Below are positions 6,551 through 11,914 of a stretch of DNA of 11,914 bases, in pieces. A program made the position numbers and the translations under genes. Origin of the DNA: Desulfofustis sp. (GTDB lineage Bacteria; Desulfobacterota; Desulfobulbia; Desulfobulbales; Desulfocapsaceae). The stretch spans positions 1-11,914 of the forward strand of contig JARFQM010000194.1 in NCBI GenBank assembly GCA_029287755.1. Direction: 5' to 3'. Position 1 is the first letter of the stretch; every line of letters starts with the position of its first letter. The notes beneath the pieces are model-generated. The model did not search any database, was not told the origin of the DNA, and worked only from the letters and a program-made list of their open reading frames with translations.

Positions 6551-7363
6551 ATGGTACCTGGAGAACCAACGGGGTATGAAGACGAACCCCGAGAACAATT
6601 TCAGGAACTGCCCGCCGAGTTGTTACACCTTCTTTATCACTATGAACGGGTGAGTCAGGATCTCACCCAGGAGCTGTCCTATTATAGATCACAGCTGCAA
6701 CAGAGGTGCACACGCCTGCTTGAACTCGGCTGCGGCACTGGACTGCTGTCCAACAACCTGCAGGGGAACGGGCTGGAAGTCACCGGCATAGACCTGGACC
6801 GACGTGCCTTGTCATTTTCTAAGGGAGCTGAAGGCTGCCGCCTGGTACAGATGGATATGCGCCACCTTGGTTTGAGGCCCGGCTTCGACGCGGTGCTCAT
6901 TGGCCAGAACACACTCAATCTTCTTACTGAGCCGGCTGACATGAAACACTGTCTGCAGGAGATACGAAGAATTCTGGTTCCTCCGGGCTTGCTGCTCGCC
7001 CATCTCTATTGCTCCGACTCTGAGCACCAGGCGCACCCCGAAGGGCGACTGCTGCAGTTTCACCTATTCGACCATCCCGAAGGCGGCAAGATCATCAAGG
7101 AGTCTATCAGATCCTATGACCCGAAGAAGCGCAGGCTCTGCCTGGAACAGCGATTCAAGATTCGGCGTTGCTGCACCGAACTCCCCGACTACAACTACCG
7201 TCATTGCCTTGAGCTGGCCGCCTTGTCCCGGAGGGAATGGCTTGAATTGTTTAATTCCGCGGGTTTTTTTATAGAATCCTGGTCGCCCGGTTTTGCCGGT
7301 GTTTCCGTATCCCCACATTCCACTCTCCATCTGGTGGCACGCTCTGAGCCATCCTCTTCCTGA
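6551..7363 (+). CDS. Class I SAM-dependent methyltransferase
   Basis: A 270-residue soluble protein from the ATG at 6551; the frame is open further upstream, but that part overlaps the preceding gene in another frame. Motif I is RLLELGCGTGLL (about residues 55-66), followed by VTGIDLD (acidic ribose-binding end of strand 2, about 78-83), MDMRHLGL and DAVLIGQNTLNLL (motif for the fourth strand). A Rossmann-type SAM-binding fold (Methyltransf_25/11 class) is clear; an N-terminal helical region (about 15-50) probably forms a lid. The substrate is unknown and could be a small molecule, a thiol or a protein. Codon use resembles its neighbours. It ends the plus-strand cluster, and no T-run terminator is visible between it and hcp, 311 bases downstream. 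A ribosome-binding site is weak (CAAAG). Confidence 0.85.
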   Translation: MVPGEPTGYEDEPREQFQELPAELLHLLYHYERVSQDLTQELSYYRSQLQQRCTRLLELGCGTGLLSNNLQGNGLEVTGIDLDRRALSFSKGAEGCRLVQMDMRHLGLRPGFDAVLIGQNTLNLLTEPADMKHCLQEIRRILVPPGLLLAHLYCSDSEHQAHPEGRLLQFHLFDHPEGGKIIKESIRSYDPKKRRLCLEQRFKIRRCCTELPDYNYRHCLELAALSRREWLELFNSAGFFIESWSPGFAGVSVSPHSTLHLVARSEPSSS

Positions 7364-7565
7364 CCGCTGCGGAGCATCCCGCGGATGGCCCTGGATGAGG
7401 GCGCGCCCTGGCGGCCAACGGCCAGGTGAAAGACGGTTCATCCCTGGTTGACCTCGGTTTATCCGTGCTCATTGTAGTGAAGTGAAGAGCAGTTCTTTAT
7501 CTGAGTCATTCGCCGGAACTCCTCACAATAACTATTCTGGCTGGTTTCTTACTTTTTTTACGCTC

Positions 7566-7579
7566 TTGACCTAGGTCAA
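7566..7579. promoter_or_regulatory. HcpR-type (CRP/FNR-family) operator for hcp
   Basis: TTGACCTAGGTCAA is a perfect 14-base palindrome. It matches the TTGACC-nn-GGTCAA operator described for HcpR, the CRP/FNR-family activator of hcp and frdX in Desulfovibrio and relatives. Its centre lies about 41 bases upstream of the start point predicted from the -10 element at 7601, the class II activator position. No hcpR gene is in the window. Confidence 0.85.
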
Positions 7580-7600
7580 AGAAAAAATGACCTGTCCGGG

Positions 7601-7606
7601 TATGAT
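7601..7606 (+). promoter_or_regulatory. -10 element of the hcp promoter
   Basis: TATGAT lies 35 bases downstream of the left edge of the operator, with no good -35 hexamer at normal spacing, as expected for activator-dependent transcription. The start point would be near 7613, giving a leader of about 60 bases. Confidence 0.65.
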
Positions 7607-7674
7607 GGCCTCAACAATCAGGGTAGAAGTCGAACCCACCATGCAAATTAATTAATCATAAAGGAGGATTCTCC

Positions 7675-9309
7675 ATGTTTTGCAATCAATGTGAACAAAC
7701 TGCCAAGGGCATCGGCTGCGAAAAGATTGGCGTCTGCGGAAAAGGTGAAGATGTTGCGGTTCTGCAGGATCTGCTCACCCACGCGACCCAGGGACTGGCA
7801 ATTGTCGCGGTTGCGGCCCGGAAACAGGGTATTGTCGACAACGGTGTCGATCGATTTATCTGTGAAGCGACCTTTGCCTGCCTCACCAATGTAGACTTCG
7901 ACCCGGCCCGGTTCGACCATTGGATCAGAAAAACCGTGCAACTGCGTGATGAGTTAAAAGCAAAAGTGGCAGCCGCCGGCGGAACAGTGGATAGTGACGC
8001 TGCCGCCCTGAGCTTTGTGCCGGCACCTGATCTGGACGGTCTCAAAGCCCAGGGAGAGAAACTCGATTTCATCAACAGCCTCGACGACAATGAGGATCTC
8101 AGGTCATTGAAGCAGATTGCCCTTTATGGACTGCGGGGACTGGCAGCCTACACCGATCATGCGGCCATTCTCGGTCAGACCGACGACGAGGTGTTTGGTG
8201 CGATTAACGAGCTGCTTGGCGTCCTGACCCGAAAAGATCTCGGAGTCGATGACCTGGTTGCCGGCGCCTTGAAAATCGGCGAAGTCAACATCAGGGCAAT
8301 GGAACTGCTCGATGCGGGCAACACCACCACTTATGGCCACCCCGTTCCCACCCCGGTTCCCCTGGGTACCAAAGCGGGCAAGGCAATCCTGGTAACCGGC
8401 CATGATCTCAAAGATCTCCAACTGCTGCTCGAGCAGACCCGGGGCAAGGGTATCAATATATACACCCACGGAGAAATGCTGCCCTGCCACGGGTATCCCG
8501 AACTGAAAAAATATGACCATTTCTACGGTCACTACGGTACCGCCTGGCAGAACCAGCAAAAAGAAATGGAGGTCTTTCCGGGGGCCATCCTGTTCACCAC
8601 CAATTGCATTCAGAAGCCGCGTGACAGCTACAAGGACAACGTCTTTACCACCGGTCTGGTGGGCTGGCCAGGTATCAGCCACATTGGCGACGACAAAGAT
8701 TTTACGCCGGTCATCGAACGTGCCCTGGCCCTGCCTGGGTTTGCCGCCGATGAAGACCGGGGCGAGGTGCTGACCGGATTTGGCCGCAACACCGTCATGG
8801 GCGTGGCCGACAAGGTTATCGAAGGCGTCAAAGCCGGGGCCATCAAGCACTTCTTTCTGGTCGGCGGCTGCGACGGGGCTAAACCCGGACGCAACTACTA
8901 CACCGATTTTGTCGAGCAGGCTCCTGCCGACACGGTCATCCTCACGCTGGCCTGTGGAAAATTCAGATTCTTCGACAAGAAGATCGGCGATATTGGCGGT
9001 ATCCCCAGACTGCTCGATGTGGGTCAGTGCAATGATGCCTATTCGGCGATCAAGATAGCTTCCGCCCTGGCCGAAGCATTCGACTGCGGCGTCAACGATC
9101 TGCCGTTGTCACTGATCCTCTCGTGGTACGAACAGAAGGCCTGTGTCATCCTGCTGAGCCTTTTCGCCCTCGGCATCCAGGACATCCGACTCGGACCGTC
9201 CCTGCCTGCCTTCATTACTCCCAATGTGTTGAACGTATTGGTTGACAAATTTGCCATAAAACCGATAGCCGAAACGGCACAGGAGGACCTGCAGACTATC
9301 CTGGCCTAA
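7675..9309 (+). CDS. hcp: Hybrid cluster protein (hydroxylamine/NO reductase), class I
   Basis: A 544-residue cytoplasmic protein of normal family length. The N-terminal cluster motif is Cys3-x2-Cys6-x8-Cys15-x5-Cys21, the class I spacing of anaerobes that binds a [4Fe-4S] cluster. The hybrid Fe-S-O cluster ligands are all present: His243 (GHDLKDL), Glu267 (THGEMLPCHGYPEL), Cys311 (TTNCIQKP), Cys399 (VGGCDGAKPGR, the persulfide cysteine), Cys427 (LACGKFRF), Cys452 (GQCNDAYSA) and Glu486 (YEQKA). The family reduces hydroxylamine in vitro and has NO reductase and S-nitrosylase activity in enterobacteria; protection from nitrosative stress is the accepted role. A strong AAGGAGG (7661-7667) lies 7 bases before the ATG. 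It is followed by a hairpin, a sirohaem reductase-like gene and a FrdX-like ferredoxin that may supply electrons. Control by HcpR is indicated by the operator upstream. Confidence 0.98.
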   Translation: MFCNQCEQTAKGIGCEKIGVCGKGEDVAVLQDLLTHATQGLAIVAVAARKQGIVDNGVDRFICEATFACLTNVDFDPARFDHWIRKTVQLRDELKAKVAAAGGTVDSDAAALSFVPAPDLDGLKAQGEKLDFINSLDDNEDLRSLKQIALYGLRGLAAYTDHAAILGQTDDEVFGAINELLGVLTRKDLGVDDLVAGALKIGEVNIRAMELLDAGNTTTYGHPVPTPVPLGTKAGKAILVTGHDLKDLQLLLEQTRGKGINIYTHGEMLPCHGYPELKKYDHFYGHYGTAWQNQQKEMEVFPGAILFTTNCIQKPRDSYKDNVFTTGLVGWPGISHIGDDKDFTPVIERALALPGFAADEDRGEVLTGFGRNTVMGVADKVIEGVKAGAIKHFFLVGGCDGAKPGRNYYTDFVEQAPADTVILTLACGKFRFFDKKIGDIGGIPRLLDVGQCNDAYSAIKIASALAEAFDCGVNDLPLSLILSWYEQKACVILLSLFALGIQDIRLGPSLPAFITPNVLNVLVDKFAIKPIAETAQEDLQTILA

Positions 9310-9345
9310 AAGCTGACAACCTCCTCTACAGGGCAAATCCAAACT

Positions 9346-9377
9346 GGCCGCCGCCTCCTCTTAGGTATGCGGCGGCC
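9346..9377 (+). terminator. Hairpin after hcp, possible terminator or attenuator
   Basis: GGCCGCCGC (9346-9354) and GCGGCGGCC (9369-9377) form a perfect 9-base stem with a 14-base loop. The following bases, TCATCTGTTTC, are only modestly T-rich, so termination may be partial. It ends 12 bases before the next start codon and occupies the place where a ribosome-binding site would be expected. Confidence 0.55.
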
Positions 9378-9389
9378 TCATCTGTTTCA

Positions 9390-10082
9390 ATGTCTCGCTC
9401 CGCTGAAAATAAATTCATCACCATACCAGGCTATCGGATCACTTCCCTGACCGCTGCCGAGCTGCGCACGCTCTGGTCCGCGGTCGAGAAATTCGGCATC
9501 GAACGGATCCGTGTCACCCCAGGGTCTCAGATCGCGGTGTCGGGACTGGCTGTAGACCTGGTAGCCGAATTTGTCAGCTGCATAAGACCACTGCTTACAC
9601 CACTGCCGACAAACGGCCTTACCTCGGTCTTCAGTTGCAATCAGTGGGGTGAATGCAAAAACGGCTGCATCCCGACAGCCGAGCTTGTCGAAAAACTGGG
9701 CGCCCTCGAGCTGCCCCAGCCCATGCCGGCCAGAATAAAAGTCGCGGTGGCAGGTTGCCCGCGCTGCTGCACCATGCCTCGGCTCAGGGATATAGGCTTT
9801 ATTCCGGCCTCGGTAAAGACCCGGACCTGGCATGTCTATTTCGGCGGTCACGGGGGCCGAATTCCACGAATCGGTGACCTGATAGGAGCCTCTCTCACCC
9901 TTGATGAAAGCCTTGATCTGACGCGTCGAGCGCTGCTTGTCTACCAGCAGGAGGCCGCGCCGCAGACCAGAACTTCCGGTTTTATGAGAACGACATCTCT
10001 GGAAAATTTTCTAAAAAAAGTGGAAAAAGTAGATCTCTTGACTCAGGTCAAGGGATTTGACGCGGACTCTGCTAGGATGTGA
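9390..10082 (+). CDS. Small sirohaem/[4Fe-4S] sulfite/nitrite reductase-like protein
   Basis: A 230-residue protein with the sirohaem-[4Fe-4S] ligand pattern: Cys83-x5-Cys89 (CNQWGEC) and Cys123-x3-Cys127 (GCPRCC). An N-terminal ferredoxin-like half domain (about residues 8-70) precedes the cluster motif. The length agrees with the small assimilatory-type sulfite reductases of sulfate reducers (about 220 residues) rather than with dissimilatory DsrAB. Cys93 and Cys126 are extra. The substrate, sulfite or nitrite, is not decided by sequence; the position between hcp and the FrdX-like gene favours a nitrogen-oxide role (inference). No Shine-Dalgarno sequence precedes the ATG at 9390, and a strong hairpin ends 12 bases before it, so translation may be weak or the start may lie elsewhere. 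Its last 15 codons contain the operator and -10 element of the next gene. Confidence 0.82.
   Translation: MSRSAENKFITIPGYRITSLTAAELRTLWSAVEKFGIERIRVTPGSQIAVSGLAVDLVAEFVSCIRPLLTPLPTNGLTSVFSCNQWGECKNGCIPTAELVEKLGALELPQPMPARIKVAVAGCPRCCTMPRLRDIGFIPASVKTRTWHVYFGGHGGRIPRIGDLIGASLTLDESLDLTRRALLVYQQEAAPQTRTSGFMRTTSLENFLKKVEKVDLLTQVKGFDADSARM
10038..10051. promoter_or_regulatory. Second HcpR-type operator, inside the 3' end of the sirohaem gene
   Basis: TTGACTCAGGTCAA keeps both TTGAC/GTCAA arms of the hcp operator and shares the flank CTC. It lies in codons for LTQVK of the sirohaem gene and 104 bases before the ferredoxin start. It is read as the operator of a separate promoter for the ferredoxin gene. 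Confidence 0.7.
10073..10078 (+). promoter_or_regulatory. -10 element of the internal ferredoxin promoter
   Basis: TAGGAT begins exactly 35 bases after the left edge of the second operator, the same offset as in the hcp promoter. Transcription would start near 10085, just past the stop codon of the sirohaem gene, giving a leader of about 57 bases. Confidence 0.5.
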
Positions 10083-10141
10083 TCAAAACAGAGGAACACT
10101 AAAGCTATTCGAAATCACCAATCACCAGGCAAGAGGTTCTC

Positions 10142-10900
10142 ATGAAACAGGTACGAAAAATAATCCAGATAGATGAACAACTCTGTGACGGCTGTGGACT
10201 CTGCGTTCCCGACTGTGCCGAAGGCTCCCTTGAAATCATCGACGGCAAGGCTAAACTAGTAGCCGACAAGCTCTGCGACGGACTCGGAGCCTGTTTGGGT
10301 TCCTGCCCCACCGGCGCTCTGAAGATCATTGAACGCCAAGCCGACGAGTTTGACGAAGAAGCGGTGGAAGAATTCCTGGCAGAAAAGAAAAAAGATGAAT
10401 CTGCTCCCCGGCCCCAGTTGGATTGCGGGTGTGCTTCCAGCCATATACAAACCTTTGTACCCCAGACTCCATGCGCCACAGCCAATCGGCCCACCCACCT
10501 GCCGTCAGGCAAGACTGAGGATTCGCTTTTGACCCACTGGCCGATCCAGATCAGACTGATTCCGCCTCGCGCGCCCTTTCTGCAGGGAGCAGATATACTC
10601 GTGGCAGCCGACTGCACGGCAGTGTCAGTCCCGGGATTCCAGGAAAAATATCTGGCCGGCAAGGTGGTGATGATGGGCTGCCCCAAATTCGATGATGCCC
10701 AGTCCTACGTCGACCGGTTCGTCGAAATTATCGATTCCTGCAACCTCAAATCGATCACCATCCTGATTATGGAAGTTCCGTGCTGCTCGGCCATGAATGC
10801 AATTATCAAGCGGGCGCTCGACAAAGCATCGAAGCCGGTACCCGTGCAGCAGATTACCATTTCAACCAGAGGCCAGGAACTGGAACGGGTACGCTGGTAG
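10142..10900 (+). CDS. frdX: FrdX-like iron-sulfur protein with N-terminal ferredoxin domain
   Basis: A 252-residue protein. The N-terminal 60 residues are ferredoxin-like: cluster one ligands Cys15/18/21 and Cys25 (CDGCGLCVPDC) and a second motif Cys45, Cys51, Cys55 (CDGLGACLGSCPTGAL) in which the usual second cysteine is Leu48. A charged linker (about 65-90) leads to a C-terminal domain with CGC (95-97), VAADC (158), GCPK (180) and EVPCC (214-215). This arrangement is typical of the ferredoxin-like protein associated with hcp in Desulfobacterota, called frdX in Desulfovibrio; I am confident of the family but less of the symbol. It is likely an electron carrier to Hcp or the sirohaem protein (inference). 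AAGAGG precedes the ATG by 6 bases. Its own HcpR-type operator lies in the preceding gene. Confidence 0.85.
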   Translation: MKQVRKIIQIDEQLCDGCGLCVPDCAEGSLEIIDGKAKLVADKLCDGLGACLGSCPTGALKIIERQADEFDEEAVEEFLAEKKKDESAPRPQLDCGCASSHIQTFVPQTPCATANRPTHLPSGKTEDSLLTHWPIQIRLIPPRAPFLQGADILVAADCTAVSVPGFQEKYLAGKVVMMGCPKFDDAQSYVDRFVEIIDSCNLKSITILIMEVPCCSAMNAIIKRALDKASKPVPVQQITISTRGQELERVRW

Positions 10901-10925
10901 AAAACAACTCGGTGTTTTGGGAAGG

Positions 10926-10965
10926 CGGGGATTGGCATCCCAGGCGATGGTGGTCCCCGTTTTTT
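10926..10965 (+). terminator. Intrinsic terminator of the hcp/frdX unit
   Basis: CGGGGA (10926-10931) pairs with TCCCCG (10954-10959), followed directly by a run of six T (10960-10965). The loop is 22 bases; a competing inner hairpin GGGAT-TGGC-ATCCC (10928-10941) is also possible. It lies 26 bases after the ferredoxin stop codon. Confidence 0.65.
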
Positions 10966-10969
10966 GGGT

Positions 10970-11001
10970 GGGACACCATAGAATTGTGTCCCCGGTGTTT
11001 T
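10970..11001 (+). terminator. Second hairpin between the converging operons
   Basis: GGGACAC (10970-10976) and GTGTCCC (10986-10992) form a perfect 7-base stem with a 9-base loop, followed on the plus strand by CGGTGTTTT. It may back up the first terminator. On the minus strand it follows the YkgJ-family stop codon but has no T run behind it, so bidirectional use is uncertain. Confidence 0.45.
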
Positions 11002-11653
11002 ATTTACGGGGCCAGTCGATAAGCAGCCGCCCTGCTGACTCCTTGACGCGGGCACCCACCGATATCAGCAGGTGAAAAAGCGGCCTGCCAAAATAGAACA
11101 GTTCTTCACCCAGGGACAGATCTTGGCTGCTCACCAGTTCGGTCCTGAAAGCCACTTCCCGATTGGCAGCTTCTTCCAGTTCCCTGCTCTTGTCGCCGAC
11201 ACCTCGTGCAAGAAGGAGTTCAAGATCGGGGCAGGGGAAGGTCGATTCATGCTCCAATACTGCCTGGTAGAGGGGGTCGTCGCCACCGATCAAATCGGTT
11301 CGACTGAGCAGATCCTTGTCAATCATCTGCTCCACCGCTTCTGTGTCCCAGCACTCCAGCATCTGGCAGGCCACGGGCCTGCTGTCGTAGATGGTACAGA
11401 GTTTCTCCTCGGGTTCGAAATAGAAGCAGCTCCACTCTTTGCCCACCCCGTTGATTTTGATCAACTCCTTCTTGGCGGCCTGCAGACGGTTGCTTACCGG
11501 ATTATGCACGAGCTCACCTTTTCTGATGGTGATCAGGTGGGAAATGGGGATGGCTCCCCCCTCGATCAGTTCCTTGTCCTGCACATGCAGCGCCGGGCCG
11601 CCGTTGGCACAGCAGGTACCACAGCGGGTGCATTCAGTCTGAATCTTGTCCAT
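11000..11653 (-). CDS. YkgJ-family cysteine-cluster (putative zinc/iron-chelating) protein
   Basis: A 217-residue soluble protein. The N-terminus has the family pattern CTRCGTCC (Cys8, Cys11, Cys14, Cys15) followed by GGPAL, and the second half of the domain has Cys76 (SCFYFE), Cys86 (KLCTIYDSRPVAC) and Cys96, with Cys101 nearby. This is the YkgJ or CxxCxxCC domain, annotated as zinc- or iron-chelating; the biochemical role of the family is not established. The C-terminal 110 residues are a helical extension without cysteine motifs, apart from Cys141, and are not recognised. A strong AGGAGGAGG lies on the minus strand at about 11679-11671, some 18 bases before the ATG, longer than usual. The gene starts 35 bases after the preceding GNAT-ending gene stops, suggesting co-transcription. 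Confidence 0.88.
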   Translation of the reverse strand: MDKIQTECTRCGTCCANGGPALHVQDKELIEGGAIPISHLITIRKGELVHNPVSNRLQAAKKELIKINGVGKEWSCFYFEPEEKLCTIYDSRPVACQMLECWDTEAVEQMIDKDLLSRTDLIGGDDPLYQAVLEHESTFPCPDLELLLARGVGDKSRELEEAANREVAFRTELVSSQDLSLGEELFYFGRPLFHLLISVGARVKESAGRLLIDWPRK

Positions 11654-11688
11654 GCTTCAACCTAACTATCTGCCTCCTCCTTTTCTCT

Positions 11689-11914
11689 CTAAAAATCCAT
11701 TGTGAAACTATATACACCTTCTTCTATCGCGCTCGTCACATTGAGACCCGAATGGTTGAAAATGGCCTGCATACGATTGTTGTTTCTCAGCACCTCGGCG
11801 GTGAACCCGGAAATGCCGTTGGCTTTGGCGATATTGACCAGGTGTTTGAAGACAAATGTACCCAACCCCCTGCCCTGCCATTCGTCGCGTACCACAAACG
11901 CGACCTCGGCCCGG
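11689..11914 (-). CDS. GNAT acetyltransferase domain, C-terminal fragment (5' end beyond window)
   Basis: The minus-strand frame is open from the right edge to a TAG at 11689, giving 74 residues. The visible part contains the acetyl-CoA pyrophosphate loop of GNAT proteins, VRDEWQGRGLGT, then GFTAEVLRNNNRM and the closing strand GVYSFTMDF. This is the second half of a GNAT fold; the first strands and any N-terminal domain are outside. The wording AEVAFVVRDEWQGRGLG with GFTAEVL resembles the C-terminal GNAT domain fused to acyl-CoA synthetase or acetyl-CoA hydrolase/transferase enzymes in Desulfobacterota, so the full gene may be a much larger fusion (inference). A GTG in frame at 11895 is internal and should not be taken as the start. 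Confidence 0.8.
   Translation of the reverse strand, partial: RAEVAFVVRDEWQGRGLGTFVFKHLVNIAKANGISGFTAEVLRNNNRMQAIFNHSGLNVTSAIEEGVYSFTMDF

Larger units (their letters stand above)
7364..7674. other. 311-base intergenic region with the hcp control region
   Basis: No gene is seen here. The first third is GC-rich and holds a 10-base palindrome GGGCGCGCCC (7399-7408) overlapping a hairpin CCTGGC-8 bases-GCCAGG (7407-7426) with no T run behind it, so I do not call a terminator. The second half is AT-rich and contains the HcpR-type operator, the -10 element and the leader of hcp. A palindrome ATTAATTAAT (7647-7656) lies in the leader just before the ribosome-binding site. Confidence 0.7.

Noticed and set aside
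7399..7426. GC-rich palindrome and hairpin as terminator of the methyltransferase gene
   Set aside because: No T run follows the stem on the plus strand.
8104..8850. Long minus-strand open frame (248 codons) across hcp
   Set aside because: It is antisense to hcp, whose active-site residues are all intact on the plus strand; the antisense protein has low-complexity, non-family character.

Overview
The window looks like part of the chromosome of an anaerobic, probably sulfate-reducing or sulfur-metabolising Desulfobacterota (former Deltaproteobacteria), perhaps a Desulfobulbales-type organism. The reasons are a two-domain flavodiiron protein close to Desulfovibrio Roo, a class I hybrid cluster protein behind a near-perfect HcpR-type operator, a small assimilatory-type sirohaem reductase, a FrdX-like ferredoxin and a YkgJ-type Cys-cluster protein. 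The taxonomic call is inference from gene families. I see no mobile elements, CRISPR arrays, rRNA or tRNA genes.

Layout. (A) 1-2059, minus strand: a ferredoxin, a TVU38/TMEM64 membrane protein and a mercuric-reductase-like FAD disulfide oxidoreductase that runs off the left edge, read as one operon. (B) 2060-2329: a divergent control region with a strong extended -10 promoter to the right, a candidate promoter to the left and a Fur-like box over the leftward promoter. (C) 2330-7363, plus strand: a six-gene cluster of flavodiiron protein, an unrecognised 159-residue protein, a rhodanese/ferritin-like fusion, a rhodanese/metallo-beta-lactamase fusion of the persulfide dioxygenase type with an altered metal motif, a small Cys-rich protein and a SAM methyltransferase. 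(D) 7364-7674: a 311-base gap with the HcpR-type operator and hcp promoter. (E) 7675-10900: hcp, a small sirohaem/[4Fe-4S] reductase-like gene and a FrdX-like ferredoxin. A second HcpR-type operator lies inside the 3' end of the middle gene and serves the ferredoxin. (F) 10901-10999: tandem hairpins, one with a T run, between converging operons. (G) 11000-11914, minus strand: a YkgJ-family Cys-cluster protein, preceded by the C-terminal GNAT domain of a gene entering from the right edge.

Working together: cluster C reads as an oxygen/peroxide and sulfane-sulfur (persulfide) handling set. Flavodiiron protein reduces O2 or NO, a rubrerythrin-like diiron domain could remove peroxide or carry iron, and two rhodanese modules bind persulfide sulfur. 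Cluster E reads as a nitrosative-stress set: Hcp for NO or hydroxylamine, with redox partners, driven by an HcpR-type activator encoded elsewhere. The most striking sequence-level result is that the two HcpR-type operators have exactly the same 35-base offset to their -10 elements, a class II activator geometry.
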